64,000 bases of DNA from Mesorhizobium sp. M2A.F.Ca.ET.046.03.2.1 (GCF_003952425.1 NZ_CP034449.1:5816001-5880000); one strand, 5' to 3'. Positions 7,571 to 17,094 are shown, counted from the first letter of the stretch. Notes: generated from the sequence alone by a model not told the origin. Numbers and translations: made by a program.

Positions 7571-9478
7571 ATGCCTGACGTCATCAAAGTGCGCGCGGCA
7601 ACCAACAACGAGGTCGCGTTCCTGGCATGGGATATCGATGGGATGATCCCGGGTTGCCTCGGCTTCGAGATCGTCCGCCTCTATCCCGATAGCGGTGAGG
7701 AGCGTTGCCTGGCGGCGTGGGTGCCGTTCAAGGGACAGCGCAATCCAAGATGGATACCGCAGGACACCGGGGTGTGGCCGGTGCAGAAGACGTTCTGGCG
7801 CGACCTGACGGTGCGCCGGCGCCGCGACAGTATCCATCTCAGGCCGGAGGGCGAGATGATTGCCTACCGCGTACGCCCCGTCGGCGACATGAAGCCGGGC
7901 CTCGAACCGGTGCCGGTGCGTCCCGACCAGGTCGTGGACGGCAAGCCTGCCTATACGGGTGCTCCGCGTCCGCTCGGCTATCTCGGGCAGGGCGCCGTCA
8001 GTCCGCCGATTTTCCTGGGGCAAATGTTCGGCAACGCGCGGGTCGCCTTCACCAACGGGGTCTTGTCGACGCAATGGATGTCGCGCGCGCTGGCGGAAGC
8101 AGGCATCAAGGTCGGGCAGCGCGACAAGATCAGAGCCGAGCTGCAGAACCCGGCAAGCAAGATACGCGCGTACCTGCATGGCGATGTGCCTGACGTGCTT
8201 ACCAGCCTGATGAAGCGGGCCAAGAGCGAAGGCGGCACTGTCAGGCTTGCGCTCTACGAGCTCGGCGATGACGAATTGTGCGACGCGATCATCGCCGCCA
8301 AGGACGTGGTGGAGGTCATCCTTTCCAATTCGGGCCGGGACGACAAGACCGGGAAATGGGACTTGGGCAACGCGCCGTTCAGGAAGCGCCTGCATGACGC
8401 CGGCGTCGTGGTGACCGATCGCCTGTTCAACAACAACCATATCGGCCACAACAAATTCGCCGTCTATCGCGATGCCCAGGGCGATCCGCGGGCGGTGATG
8501 ACCGGCAGCACCAACTGGACCTCGACCGGTATCTGCGGCCAGTCGAACAACGCCTTCGTCCGCGACGATCCGGCAATGGCCAAGGTGTTCAATGCCTATT
8601 GGGAGCGGATGAAGACCGACGTGTTCCCGCCGCCGGCCAGCGAGAGCGCCGCCGGACATGTGGCGCAGACCCACGGCGTGCCGTTCCGCAAGGACAATCA
8701 TATGGCGAACCCGCTCGACGGCGCGACGGTAGCGCTGAATGGCATGACGGTGTGGTTCTCGCCGAACGACCCGGAGCGCAACAAGAAGGACATCTCGGTG
8801 CGCCCGGTCGACCTCGAGGACGTCTTCGCCCGCATCAAGGCGGCGAAGCGCGCGGTGCTGTTTCTCGTGTTCAATCCTTCGCAGCTCGGCGAGAACTCGA
8901 TCGTCGACCAAGCGGTGGCGGCGGCGAAAGCCGATCCGAAGCTGATCGTGCAGGGGGCGATCAGCGACGAGACGGCGATGCCCAACTACGTCGCACCTAC
9001 CAAGGATCCGGTCACCCACAAGTCGAACAAGGACGGCAAGTCGCCCTTCGTGTTCCCGGAAAAGGTCTGGGAGGCGCCGAACGTCTCGATCGTCAGGGCG
9101 GCGAACCTGACCGGCGCGACGATCGCCCGCGATTTCCAGGCGGAAGTGCTGACCGTCGGCCACGCCATCGTGCACGATAAGATCGTCATCATCGATCCGA
9201 TGGAGGACAACGCCACCGTCATCACGGGCAGCCACAACCTCGGCTACAAGGCCTCCTACGAGAATGACGAGAACCTGGTGATCGTGGAGGGCGACAAGAC
9301 GTTTGCCGCCGCCTACGCGGTGCACATGCTGGATGTCTTCGACCACTACAAGTTCCGCGCCTGGCGCCGGACGATCGGGAAGGGGCCTTCGGACGACGAC
9401 GGGATTTCCGTCGACGACAAATGGCTGAAGCCCTATGCCGATGGCAAGAAGGGAGCCATCGCCCGCTACTTCCCATAG
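7571..9478 (+). CDS. Phospholipase D-like protein with two HKD motifs
   Basis: 635 aa. Two HxKx4D motifs typical of the PLD superfamily are present: H293-K295-D301 (HNKFAVYRD), followed by GSTNWT, and H535-K537-D542 (HDKIVIID), followed by GSHN. The two halves pair to form one active site that acts through a phosphohistidine. The substrate may be a phospholipid or a nucleic acid; nothing in the sequence decides. There is no signal peptide or membrane segment, so a cytoplasmic enzyme is likely. The first ~170 residues, before the first PLD lobe, are not recognised. ATG at 7571 follows GAGGGGG. It is divergent from the MttB gene and appears to be transcribed alone. Confidence 0.8.
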   Translation: MPDVIKVRAATNNEVAFLAWDIDGMIPGCLGFEIVRLYPDSGEERCLAAWVPFKGQRNPRWIPQDTGVWPVQKTFWRDLTVRRRRDSIHLRPEGEMIAYRVRPVGDMKPGLEPVPVRPDQVVDGKPAYTGAPRPLGYLGQGAVSPPIFLGQMFGNARVAFTNGVLSTQWMSRALAEAGIKVGQRDKIRAELQNPASKIRAYLHGDVPDVLTSLMKRAKSEGGTVRLALYELGDDELCDAIIAAKDVVEVILSNSGRDDKTGKWDLGNAPFRKRLHDAGVVVTDRLFNNNHIGHNKFAVYRDAQGDPRAVMTGSTNWTSTGICGQSNNAFVRDDPAMAKVFNAYWERMKTDVFPPPASESAAGHVAQTHGVPFRKDNHMANPLDGATVALNGMTVWFSPNDPERNKKDISVRPVDLEDVFARIKAAKRAVLFLVFNPSQLGENSIVDQAVAAAKADPKLIVQGAISDETAMPNYVAPTKDPVTHKSNKDGKSPFVFPEKVWEAPNVSIVRAANLTGATIARDFQAEVLTVGHAIVHDKIVIIDPMEDNATVITGSHNLGYKASYENDENLVIVEGDKTFAAAYAVHMLDVFDHYKFRAWRRTIGKGPSDDDGISVDDKWLKPYADGKKGAIARYFP

Positions 9479-9652
9479 CAGCCTCCGCCGGCCCCGCCCA
9501 TTTGAGCGGCCGTTGACGCAAGCGGATTTCGCCGCCGGCCTGGCCGGCCCGGCCGAGGCTCCTGACAGGGCTTGGCTGGAGCAAGCGGTTTTCGCGTGCG
9601 AGGGCTTACGGCTGCCCAGGCGAACGGCTAAGGCTGCCAGCCGAGGACAGCC

Positions 9653-10813
9653 ATGAGCGCGGCGGATTCAAAGAGCAGCGAGAGGGTGCAGTGGGCCGCG
9701 ATCACCGGCGTGATCGCGACCGTGTCGGTGTTCGCCATCGCGCAAGGGCTTTCCTATCCGCTGCTGAGCTTCATCCTGCAGCGGCAAGGCGTTTCGCCGG
9801 CGATGATCGGGCTGTCGGCGGCGATGACGCCGATCGGCTTCATCGTTTCCTCGCCGCCAATTCCGGCATTGGCGCGCCGCTTCGGAGCGGGGCGCACCGC
9901 GCTCACTTGCGCGGCGCTCTCGGCGCTGATGCTGGCCCTGGTCGGCTGGACGCAGAATGTCTATCTGTGGTTCCCACTGCGCTTCCTGATCGGCGTGGTG
10001 ACCAACCCGCTCTATGTGCTCAGCGAAATCTGGGTGATCGCGCTGGCGCCGCCGGCGAGGCGCGGCCGCGTCATGGGCATCTATTCCACCATCATCTCGG
10101 CCGGCTTTGCAGCCGGGCCGCTCTGCCTGCTTGCCGTCGGCACCGAAGGCTGGCCGCCTTTCCTGGTCGGCATCGGCGCCTTCCTCTTCTGCGGCGCCTG
10201 CCTGGCCGCGGTGGTGCGCCGCCTGCCCAAGGTCGAGGAGGCCGAGAACAAGGTTTCGGTGTTGGGCTTCATACCCTTGGCCTGGCTGCTCCTGTCGGCG
10301 GTCGTCGTCGCGGCCGGTTTCGAGCAGGCTATCCTGGCCCTGCTGCCGGTCTATGGAACACATCACGGTATTCCCGAAGCGCGTATGTCGGCGCTGCTGT
10401 CGGTGATGATCGCCGGCAACATCGCCATGCAGGTGCCGCTCGGCCTGCTCGCCGAAAAGCTGACGGCGCGCCTGGTGCGCTTCGGCTGCGTCGCCGTGAC
10501 CATCCTTGGATGCGTGCTTCTGCCGGTATTGATTGAGACGCCGCTGATCTGGGTATGTGTCTTTATCTGGGGCGCCGTTTCCTACGGCATCTACACCATG
10601 TCGATCATCGAGCTCGGCGAACGCTTCACCGGCTCGGCGCTGGTCGCCGGCAACGCCGCCTTCTCGCTGATGTGGGGCCTCGGCGGCATCGTCGTGCCGC
10701 CGCTCACCGGCGGTGTCATGGATGTCATCGGCGCCGCCGGGCTTCCAATCACGCTCGGCGCGATCTGCGCTGCGCTGGCGACGGCGACGGTCGTGCGCCG
10801 GCGGGTTTTGTAG
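9653..10813 (+). CDS. Major facilitator superfamily transporter (YcaD-like)
   Basis: 386 aa with about twelve hydrophobic helices and no large extra domains. The loop between helices 2 and 3 has ALARRFGAGRTALT, an MFS motif-A-like sequence, and the N-half ends with the PARRGRVMGIYSTI pattern common in the YcaD/bacterial drug and sugar carriers. Substrate and direction cannot be told. ATG at 9653 follows an A/G-rich stretch (GAGGACAGCC). About 175 bases separate it from the phospholipase D-like gene, with nothing recognisable between. Confidence 0.8.
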   Translation: MSAADSKSSERVQWAAITGVIATVSVFAIAQGLSYPLLSFILQRQGVSPAMIGLSAAMTPIGFIVSSPPIPALARRFGAGRTALTCAALSALMLALVGWTQNVYLWFPLRFLIGVVTNPLYVLSEIWVIALAPPARRGRVMGIYSTIISAGFAAGPLCLLAVGTEGWPPFLVGIGAFLFCGACLAAVVRRLPKVEEAENKVSVLGFIPLAWLLLSAVVVAAGFEQAILALLPVYGTHHGIPEARMSALLSVMIAGNIAMQVPLGLLAEKLTARLVRFGCVAVTILGCVLLPVLIETPLIWVCVFIWGAVSYGIYTMSIIELGERFTGSALVAGNAAFSLMWGLGGIVVPPLTGGVMDVIGAAGLPITLGAICAALATATVVRRRVL

Positions 10814-10885
10814 TCGATCTTAACACGGCTCTTGAATATCCAAGCAGCGAACGCGATGTAGGCGGGGCGCCTGATGGAGACCTGC

Positions 10886-12955
10886 ATGACCAGCACGATG
10901 ACCAAAACCCAGCCTGAATTGGCGGCTGACGATCCCTTCCTCTGGCTCGAGGATCGCAACGGCAAGGAAGCGCTGGGCTGGGTTCATCGCCAGAATGCGC
11001 TGACGGTGGCCGAATTGCAGAGTGATCCTTCCTATCAGCCGACCTTCGAGACCGCGCTCGACCTGATGACGGCCGAGGACAATATGCCGGTCGGGGCCGC
11101 ACTTGCCGGTCACGTCTATAATTTCTGGCAGGACAAGACCAATGCGCTGGGCCTGTGGCGCCGCACGCCTGTCGCTTCCTACAAGACCGACAGACCGGAA
11201 TGGGAGACAATCATCGATTTCGACCAACTCTCGGCGAAGGAAGGCGTGAAATGGGTGTTCGGCGGGGCGAGCCGGCTCTATCCCGATTTCAACCGCTGCC
11301 TGCTCTATATGTCGCCGGACGGCGGCGACGCCAGCGAATTGCGCGAGTTCGACATCGCCACGAGGTCCTTCGTCGAGGACGGGTTTCGCGCTCCGGCGTC
11401 CAAGTCGGGCTTTTCCTGGCTGGACAAGGACACGGTGCTCGTCTCGGCGGCTTTCGAGGAAGAGGACAAGACGCAGTCCGGCTATCCGCGCGTCATCAAG
11501 CTTTGGCGGCGCGGCACAAAGCTCGACGACGCGACGCCTATCTTCGAAGGCGAGAAGCAGCATCTCGCGGTTGGCGGCGGCGTCGAATATGACGGCGACA
11601 AGCGGCATGTGCTGCTCGGCAAGACGCTCGACTTCTTCACCTCGCACAGTTTCCTGCGGCTGGCTTCGGGCGAGAATCGGCGCATTCCGTTGCCCGACGA
11701 CGCCACCGACACGGCGATCTTCAAGGGTCAGCTGATCTTCGGCGTGCGCAGCCCTTGGACGGCGCCCGACGGCACCCAATGCCTGCCCGACGGCCTTTAC
11801 TCGGTCGATTTCGACCGGTGGATCGACACGGGCGCGTTCGGTCCATTCGAAACCGTGCTCGCGCCGGCGCATCGTGTCTCGATCGCCGGGCTGGCCAGGA
11901 CGCAGGACCGGCTGTTCATCAACCTGATGGACAATGTGCGCGGCAAGGTCATCGCCTGCGATCGCACTCCCGACGGGTGGTCGCTGAAGCCGGTGGCATT
12001 GCCCGACAACGGCAATGTCGGCATCAGCCATGCCGAGCATTTCGGCTCCAGCGTCTCCTTCTCCTTCACCGATTTCCTGACGCCGAGCTCGATCATCTGG
12101 TCGGACGACGACGGCGAGACGCTGGAAACCGTGAAATCGCAACCGGCCCGCTTCGATGCCTCGCCCTATGTTTCGGAGCAGTTCGAGGCCCGCTCGAAGG
12201 ACGGCACGATGATCCCGTATTTCGTGGTGCGGCCCCGCGACCAGAACGGGCCGGTGCCGGCGCTGCTCTATGGCTATGGCGGCTTCGAAGTGCCGCTGCT
12301 GCCAGGCTATGCCGGCATTCGCGGCAAGCTCTGGCTGGACAAGGGCAACGCGTATATCCAGGCCAACATCCGCGGCGGCGGCGAGTTCGGTCCGGCCTGG
12401 CACCAGGCGGCGCTGAAAGGCAAGCGCCAGAATGCTTTCGACGATTTCGCGGCGGTTGCCGAGGATGTCGTCAAGCGCGGCATCACCACGGCGGCACAGC
12501 TCGGCATCCAGGGCGGCTCGAATGGCGGCCTGCTTACCGGCACGTCGTTGACACAGCGGCCCGAACTGTTCGGCGCCGTCATCATTGACGTGCCGCTGCT
12601 CGACATGTTGCGCTACACCGAACTGCCGCCCGGCGCCTCGTGGATCGCCGAATATGGCGATCCGTCGAGGCCGGAGGAGGCGGCCTGGCTCGCCACCTAT
12701 TCGCCCTACCAGCATGTCGCGGCCAATGTCGCCTATCCGCCGGTGCTGTTGATGACCTCAACCGCCGACGACCGCGTCCATCCTGGACACGCGCGCAAGA
12801 TGGCGGCGCGGCTGCAGGAGGCAGGCCACGGGAGGACGCTGTTCTTCGAGGAGACCGAAGGCGGCCATGGCGGGCGCGGCGACCGCCGGCCGCAGGCGGC
12901 GCAAACGGCGATGCGCTACATGTTCCTGAAGCGTGCGCTCGGCGGCGTCGCCTGA
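10886..12955 (+). CDS. Prolyl oligopeptidase family serine peptidase (S9)
   Basis: 689 aa, the usual size of S9A peptidases. The N-terminal ~400 residues should form the beta-propeller cap and the rest the alpha/beta-hydrolase domain. The catalytic triad is visible: S545 in GGSNGG, aspartate in TADDRVHPGH (D628/D629) and H661 in EGGHGG. The start DDPFLWLED is typical of protease II and prolyl oligopeptidase. It probably cleaves short proline- or arginine-containing peptides in the cytoplasm; no signal peptide is seen. ATG at 10886 has GGAGA five bases upstream; ATG at 10874 is an alternative. A structured repeat begins three bases after the stop codon. Confidence 0.88.
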   Translation: MTSTMTKTQPELAADDPFLWLEDRNGKEALGWVHRQNALTVAELQSDPSYQPTFETALDLMTAEDNMPVGAALAGHVYNFWQDKTNALGLWRRTPVASYKTDRPEWETIIDFDQLSAKEGVKWVFGGASRLYPDFNRCLLYMSPDGGDASELREFDIATRSFVEDGFRAPASKSGFSWLDKDTVLVSAAFEEEDKTQSGYPRVIKLWRRGTKLDDATPIFEGEKQHLAVGGGVEYDGDKRHVLLGKTLDFFTSHSFLRLASGENRRIPLPDDATDTAIFKGQLIFGVRSPWTAPDGTQCLPDGLYSVDFDRWIDTGAFGPFETVLAPAHRVSIAGLARTQDRLFINLMDNVRGKVIACDRTPDGWSLKPVALPDNGNVGISHAEHFGSSVSFSFTDFLTPSSIIWSDDDGETLETVKSQPARFDASPYVSEQFEARSKDGTMIPYFVVRPRDQNGPVPALLYGYGGFEVPLLPGYAGIRGKLWLDKGNAYIQANIRGGGEFGPAWHQAALKGKRQNAFDDFAAVAEDVVKRGITTAAQLGIQGGSNGGLLTGTSLTQRPELFGAVIIDVPLLDMLRYTELPPGASWIAEYGDPSRPEEAAWLATYSPYQHVAANVAYPPVLLMTSTADDRVHPGHARKMAARLQEAGHGRTLFFEETEGGHGGRGDRRPQAAQTAMRYMFLKRALGGVA

Positions 12956-13318
12956 CTAAGGTGTATTGATATTCAGGTGATGCCAGCCTGCAAATATCGG
13001 TTTTCTGCGCTTCCGGTGCTCACGTACTTTAGGTACGCTCCGCTCCGGTTCTCGGAACCGACATTTTCGGCTCGGCCTGACCTGAATCTCAACACACCTT
13101 GGCACGACTTGAATTCGAGGCCTCAGGCGGCATAAGCTGGCGCCATGATCCGCTTCAGCACATCTGGCGCCTTCGGGGTCGCGGTGACGCCGTCACCGCG
13201 GACCCTTCGCGCCGAGTTGTTGCGGCTGTGCGCCCGCATCGGTTATTCGCCGCCTCGCTTCCTCTGACGAATCCGCCCCGGCCCTTGCCGGATTGATTCA
13301 AGAGGAAAGATCAAATCC
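12956..13318. other. Intergenic region holding a structured palindromic repeat
   Basis: 363 bases without a gene. The first 145 bases are the palindromic element described separately. The remainder is GC-rich, shows no coding pattern and ends in the AGAGGAAAG ribosome-binding site of the aminotransferase gene. Confidence 0.7.
12958..13100. repeat. Nested palindromic repeat, copy 1 of 2
   Basis: The outer arms at 12958-12978 and 13080-13100 are complementary at 19 of 21 positions. The inner stem CGTAC/GTACG (13023-13027 with 13033-13037) closes a 5-base loop. Core blocks at 13004-13024 and 13036-13054 recur almost unchanged in the copy at 58831-58969. Placement right after a stop codon suggests an mRNA 3' structure. 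Confidence 0.8.
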
Positions 13319-14698
13319 ATGACCTATCAGAATTATTCGCTGAAGCAGCTTCAGCAGATCGACGCCGCGCATCACCTTCATCCCTTCACCGACCACAAGG
13401 AGCTGCGCGAGGCAGGCTCGCGCATCATCACCCACGCCAACGGCCCGTTCATCTACGACGCCGACGGCACCGAAATCCTCGACGGCATGGCGGGCCTCTG
13501 GTGCGTCAATGTCGGCTACGGCCGCGACGAGCTGGCCGAGGCGGCGTACGCGCAGATGAAGGAGCTGCCTTACTACAACTCCTTCTTCAAATGCTCGACG
13601 CCGACGCCGGTGCTGTTGTCGAAGAAGCTGGCGGAGCTGGCCCCCAAGCATGTCAGCCAGGTCTTCTATGGCTCGTCCGGTTCGGAGGCCAACGACACGG
13701 CGCTCAGGCTCGTGCGCCACTACTGGGCGCTCGAAGGCAAGCCCGAGAAGAACCGCATCATCTCCCGCAAGATGGCTTATCACGGCTCGACCATCGCCGG
13801 CACGTCGCTCGGCGGCATGGAGCCGATGCACAAGCAGCTCGGCGGCGCGGTGCCCAACATCGTCCATGTGATGATGCCCTATGCCTATGAGCTCGCGCTG
13901 CCCGGCGAAAGCGACCATGATTTCGGCATCCGCGCGGCCAAGGCGGTCGAGGACGCGATCCTCGAAGCCGGCGCCGACAAAGTGGCCGCCTTCATCGGCG
14001 AGCCGGTGATGGGTGCCGGCGGGGTAAAAATCCCGCCGATGAGCTACTGGCCGGAAGTCGAGCGCATCTGCCGCAAATACGATGTGCTCTTGATGCTGGA
14101 CGAAGTGATCACCGGCTATGGCCGCACCGGCGAATGGTTTGCGGCGCAGACCTTCGGCATCGAGCCCGACACCATCACCACCGCCAAGGCGCTGACCTCG
14201 GGCTACCAGCCGCTATCGGCGCTGCTGGTCGGCGATCGTGTCGCCAGCACGCTGGTGGAAAAGGGCGGCGAGTTCTATCACGGCTACACCTATTCCGGTC
14301 ATCCGGTGGCCTGCGCGGTGGCGTTGAAGAACCTCGAGATCATCGAGAAGGAAGGCTTGGTCGAGCGCGTCAAGAACGACACCGGTCCCTATTTCGCGCA
14401 GGCGCTGCAGGAGAGGATCGCCGGGCACAGGCTGGTCGGCGAGGTGCGTTCGATCGGCCTGATGGGCGCGATCGAGATCGTCAAGGACAAGGCGACCAAG
14501 GAACGCTATCTGCCGTCGGGAAGTGCGGCGGTCGTCGTGCGCGACCACGCGATCGCGAACGGCATGATGCTGCGGGCCACCGGCGACACGATGATTCTCT
14601 CGCCGCCGCTGATCTGGACGCGCGACACGATCGACATGGCCTGCGAGCGGATCGCGAAGGCGCTCGATCTCGCGGACGCTGATTTGCGAAAGCGCTGA
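13319..14698 (+). CDS. Class III (omega) aminotransferase, PLP-dependent
   Basis: 459 aa, full length for fold-type I class III aminotransferases. The PLP lysine is K290 in TTAKALTSGYQPLSA; the cofactor-contact segment DEVITGYGRTG lies at 261-271, GSSGSEAND at about 118-126 binds the phosphate, and GHPVACAVAL follows. These enzymes transfer an amino group from a primary amine or omega-amino acid (beta-alanine, putrescine, taurine-like compounds) usually to pyruvate; the substrate here is open. The start has AGAGGAAAG about eleven bases upstream. It is transcribed alone and followed by hairpins at 14710 and 14771. Confidence 0.88.
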   Translation: MTYQNYSLKQLQQIDAAHHLHPFTDHKELREAGSRIITHANGPFIYDADGTEILDGMAGLWCVNVGYGRDELAEAAYAQMKELPYYNSFFKCSTPTPVLLSKKLAELAPKHVSQVFYGSSGSEANDTALRLVRHYWALEGKPEKNRIISRKMAYHGSTIAGTSLGGMEPMHKQLGGAVPNIVHVMMPYAYELALPGESDHDFGIRAAKAVEDAILEAGADKVAAFIGEPVMGAGGVKIPPMSYWPEVERICRKYDVLLMLDEVITGYGRTGEWFAAQTFGIEPDTITTAKALTSGYQPLSALLVGDRVASTLVEKGGEFYHGYTYSGHPVACAVALKNLEIIEKEGLVERVKNDTGPYFAQALQERIAGHRLVGEVRSIGLMGAIEIVKDKATKERYLPSGSAAVVVRDHAIANGMMLRATGDTMILSPPLIWTRDTIDMACERIAKALDLADADLRKR

Positions 14699-14709
14699 GG
14701 GGATATTGT

Positions 14710-14735
14710 CCGGGCGCTCCGCAATGGGCGCCCGG
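14710..14735 (+). terminator. Hairpin after the aminotransferase gene
   Basis: CCGGGCGC and GCGCCCGG pair perfectly around a 10-base loop, twelve bases after the stop codon. There is no uridine run, so intrinsic termination by this hairpin alone is doubtful. Confidence 0.45.
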
Positions 14736-14770
14736 TCCATTCCTAAACGATGTGGGTGATGTCTCCAAAC

Positions 14771-14805
14771 GCAAAAACCGCGCCCCAACGGGAACGCGGC
14801 TTTGC
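14771..14805 (+). terminator. Possible terminator hairpin
   Basis: GCAAA..CCGCG at the left pairs with CGCGG..TTTGC at the right, giving a GC stem with an A/T-rich base typical of bidirectional terminators between convergent genes. Confidence 0.45.
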
Positions 14806-15020
14806 CAGATACGCATGGCGTTTCGCGACAAGAATACTTGCGAAACTTACGGGCTCCGGTACGCGAGACCTGATCCGGAGCGCCGGGCGGACGCGCTGTC
14901 CGCCTCGCAATCCGTTTTAAAGGCACATCGTTACCGGTGGGTTAGCGAGACCTTAAGCAAATCTAAATTTGCCGGCTTTGCGCTGGCAAATATTTCAAAT
15001 AGCCTTTTAAAGTCAGTATC

Positions 15021-15905
15021 TTACGTCTTATTGCCGCGCAGGAAATTAATAATGCCGGAAAAATCGGCGCCGGCGTGCCCCTGCGCGTTAAATAGCGCAT
15101 AAAGCTGAGTGGCTTCGGCACCGAGCGGGGTTACGGCGCCCGCGCCCTGCGCGGCTTCCTGGGACAATTTCAGGTCCTTCAGCATGAGCGCTGCGGCAAA
15201 GCCCGGCTTGTAGTCGCGATTGGCCGGCGAGGCCGGCACGGGGCCGGGCACCGGGCAGTAGGTGGTCAGCGACCAGCACTGGCCGGAAGAGGTGGAGGCG
15301 ACGTCGAACAGCGCCTGGTGCGACAGGCCGAGCTTTTCGGCCAGCACAAAGGCTTCGGCGACGCCGATCATCGAGATGCCGAGAATCATGTTGTTGCAGA
15401 TCTTGGCCGCCTGGCCGGCGCCGTCGCCGCCGCAATGAACGATGCGCCCGGCCATCGGCTTCAGGATCGGCTCGGCGGTGGCAAAGGCCTCGTCGGAACC
15501 GCCGGCCATGAAGGTGAGGGTGCCGGCCGTGGCGCCGCCGGTGCCACCGGAGACCGGGGCGTCGATCGAGGGCAGGCCCTGCCTGGCGGCAATCGCATGC
15601 GCCTTGCGCGCCGATTCGACATCGATGGTCGAGGAATCGATGAACAGCGCGCCTTTCCTTGCCTTGGGCGCGATGTCCTCATAGACCGACAGCACATGCT
15701 TGCCCGCAGGCAGCATGGTGATGACGACATCGGCTTCCTTCACCGCAGCGACGGCGTTCGCCATCACCGTCACCCCATGCTCTTTCGCGACCGTAAGGTT
15801 TTCGGGCACCAGGTCGAAGCCCAGCACCGCATGGCCAGCTTTGACCAGATTGGCAGCCATCGGATTGCCCATGTTGCCTAGGCCGATGAAGGCGATGGTG
15901 CTCAT
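15021..15905 (-). CDS. mmsB: 3-hydroxyisobutyrate dehydrogenase
   Basis: 294 aa. The N-terminal NAD-binding motif GLGNMGNPMAANL (8-20), the substrate motif DAPVSGGTGGA (115-125) and catalytic K168 in GQAAKICNN are those of beta-hydroxyacid dehydrogenases of the HIBADH type. It oxidises 3-hydroxyisobutyrate to methylmalonate semialdehyde in valine breakdown; related enzymes also use 3-hydroxypropionate. The start is MSTIAFIG at 15905, preceded by GGGAGAGAG; a start at 15938 would add eleven unconserved residues. It follows the acyl-CoA dehydrogenase by 22 bases on the same strand, so one operon for branched-chain acid degradation is likely. Confidence 0.92.
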   Translation of the reverse strand: MSTIAFIGLGNMGNPMAANLVKAGHAVLGFDLVPENLTVAKEHGVTVMANAVAAVKEADVVITMLPAGKHVLSVYEDIAPKARKGALFIDSSTIDVESARKAHAIAARQGLPSIDAPVSGGTGGATAGTLTFMAGGSDEAFATAEPILKPMAGRIVHCGGDGAGQAAKICNNMILGISMIGVAEAFVLAEKLGLSHQALFDVASTSSGQCWSLTTYCPVPGPVPASPANRDYKPGFAAALMLKDLKLSQEAAQGAGAVTPLGAEATQLYALFNAQGHAGADFSGIINFLRGNKT

Positions 15906-15927
15906 TGTCTCTCTCCCAAAAATCTGC

Positions 15928-17094
15928 TCAGCGACCAATCAGCGCCCGCGCGATGATGACGCGCATGATCTCGTTGGTGCCTTCGAGGATCTGGTGGACG
16001 CGGAGATCCCGCACCAGCTTCTCGATGCCGTAATCGTGCAGATAGCCGTAGCCGCCATGCAGCTGCAGCGCCTCGTTCGCAACGTCGAAGCCGATATCGG
16101 TGACGAAGCGCTTGGCCATCGCCGACCATTTGCCGGCATCCGGCGCCTTGCGGTCGAGCTTCGAGGCGGCGGCGTAGAGGAAGATGCGGGAGGCCTGCAG
16201 CTCCGTCTCCATGTCGGCCAGCCTGAACTGCAGCGCCTGGAACTGGTTGATCTTGGAGCCGAAGGCCTTGCGCTCGCCCGTATAGGCGAGCGCCTTGTCG
16301 AGCGCCGATTGAGCGCCGCCGAGCGAGCAGGCGGCGATGTTCAACCGGCCGCCGTCGAGCCCGGCCATGGCGATGCCGAAGCCGGCGCCTTCCGCTGCGA
16401 GCAGGTTTTCCGCCGGCACCTTGCAGTCCTCGAACATGACTTGGCGGGTCGACTGCATGTGCCAGCCCATCTTGTGCTCGTTGGCGCCGAAGGACAGGCC
16501 CGGCGCGTCCTTGGGTACGACGAAGGTCGAAATGCCCTTCGGGCCATCGCCGCCGGTGCGCGCCATCACTACATAGAGATCGCTGTCGCCGGCGCCGGAG
16601 ATGAACTGCTTGGCGCCGTTTAGTATGTAATCGTCACCGCTCTTCACCGCGCGCGTCTTCAGCGCGGCGGCGTCCGAGCCGGAGCCGGGCTCGGTCAGGC
16701 AATAGCTCGCCAGCCACTCCATCGAGGTCAGTTTCGGCAGGAAGCGCTGGCGCTGCTCGTCCGAGCCGAAGCGGTCGATCATCGAGGCCGCCATGTTGTG
16801 AATGGAAATGAAGGAGGAAAAAGCCGGGTCGGCGTGGGCAAGCGCCTCGAAGATCAGCACCGCGTCCAGCCGCCCAAGCGCCGAGCCGCCGACATCGTCG
16901 CGCACATAGATGCCGCCGAGGCCGAGCGGGCCGGTCTCGCGGATCACGTCGGCGGGGAAATGCTTTGCCCTGTCCCAGTCGAGCGCATTGGGCGCAACGC
17001 GATCCGCCGCGAAGGCCTGGGCCATCTCCTGGATGGCGCGCTGCTCCTCATTGAGTTCGAATTGGCCAGTGCCCGCATCGACTGCCGCGTCCAT
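15928..17094 (-). CDS. Acyl-CoA dehydrogenase (isobutyryl-CoA dehydrogenase-like)
   Basis: 388 aa. The flavin and substrate segments YCLTEPGSGSDAAAL and KQFISGAGDSDLYVV and the C-terminal ILEGTNEIMRVI, with catalytic E371, identify a FAD acyl-CoA dehydrogenase. The closest type by pattern is ACAD8/isobutyryl-CoA dehydrogenase, consistent with the adjacent 3-hydroxyisobutyrate dehydrogenase. It would oxidise isobutyryl-CoA to methacrylyl-CoA. ATG at 17094 follows GGGAG. It is divergent from the cupin/cobQ pair, with 140 bases between the starts. Confidence 0.88.
   Translation of the reverse strand: MDAAVDAGTGQFELNEEQRAIQEMAQAFAADRVAPNALDWDRAKHFPADVIRETGPLGLGGIYVRDDVGGSALGRLDAVLIFEALAHADPAFSSFISIHNMAASMIDRFGSDEQRQRFLPKLTSMEWLASYCLTEPGSGSDAAALKTRAVKSGDDYILNGAKQFISGAGDSDLYVVMARTGGDGPKGISTFVVPKDAPGLSFGANEHKMGWHMQSTRQVMFEDCKVPAENLLAAEGAGFGIAMAGLDGGRLNIAACSLGGAQSALDKALAYTGERKAFGSKINQFQALQFRLADMETELQASRIFLYAAASKLDRKAPDAGKWSAMAKRFVTDIGFDVANEALQLHGGYGYLHDYGIEKLVRDLRVHQILEGTNEIMRVIIARALIGR

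Larger units (their letters stand above)
14699..15020. other. Intergenic region with two hairpins and an AT-rich tail
   Basis: 322 bases between convergent genes. It holds the two hairpins listed at 14710 and 14771. From about 14940 the sequence is clearly more AT-rich than its surroundings, with no convincing open frame and no recognised element. Confidence 0.6.

Noticed and set aside
6992..9346. 784-codon minus-strand frame over the PLD-like gene and the start of the MttB gene
   Set aside because: Shadow of two real genes; the protein is histidine/arginine-rich without motifs.
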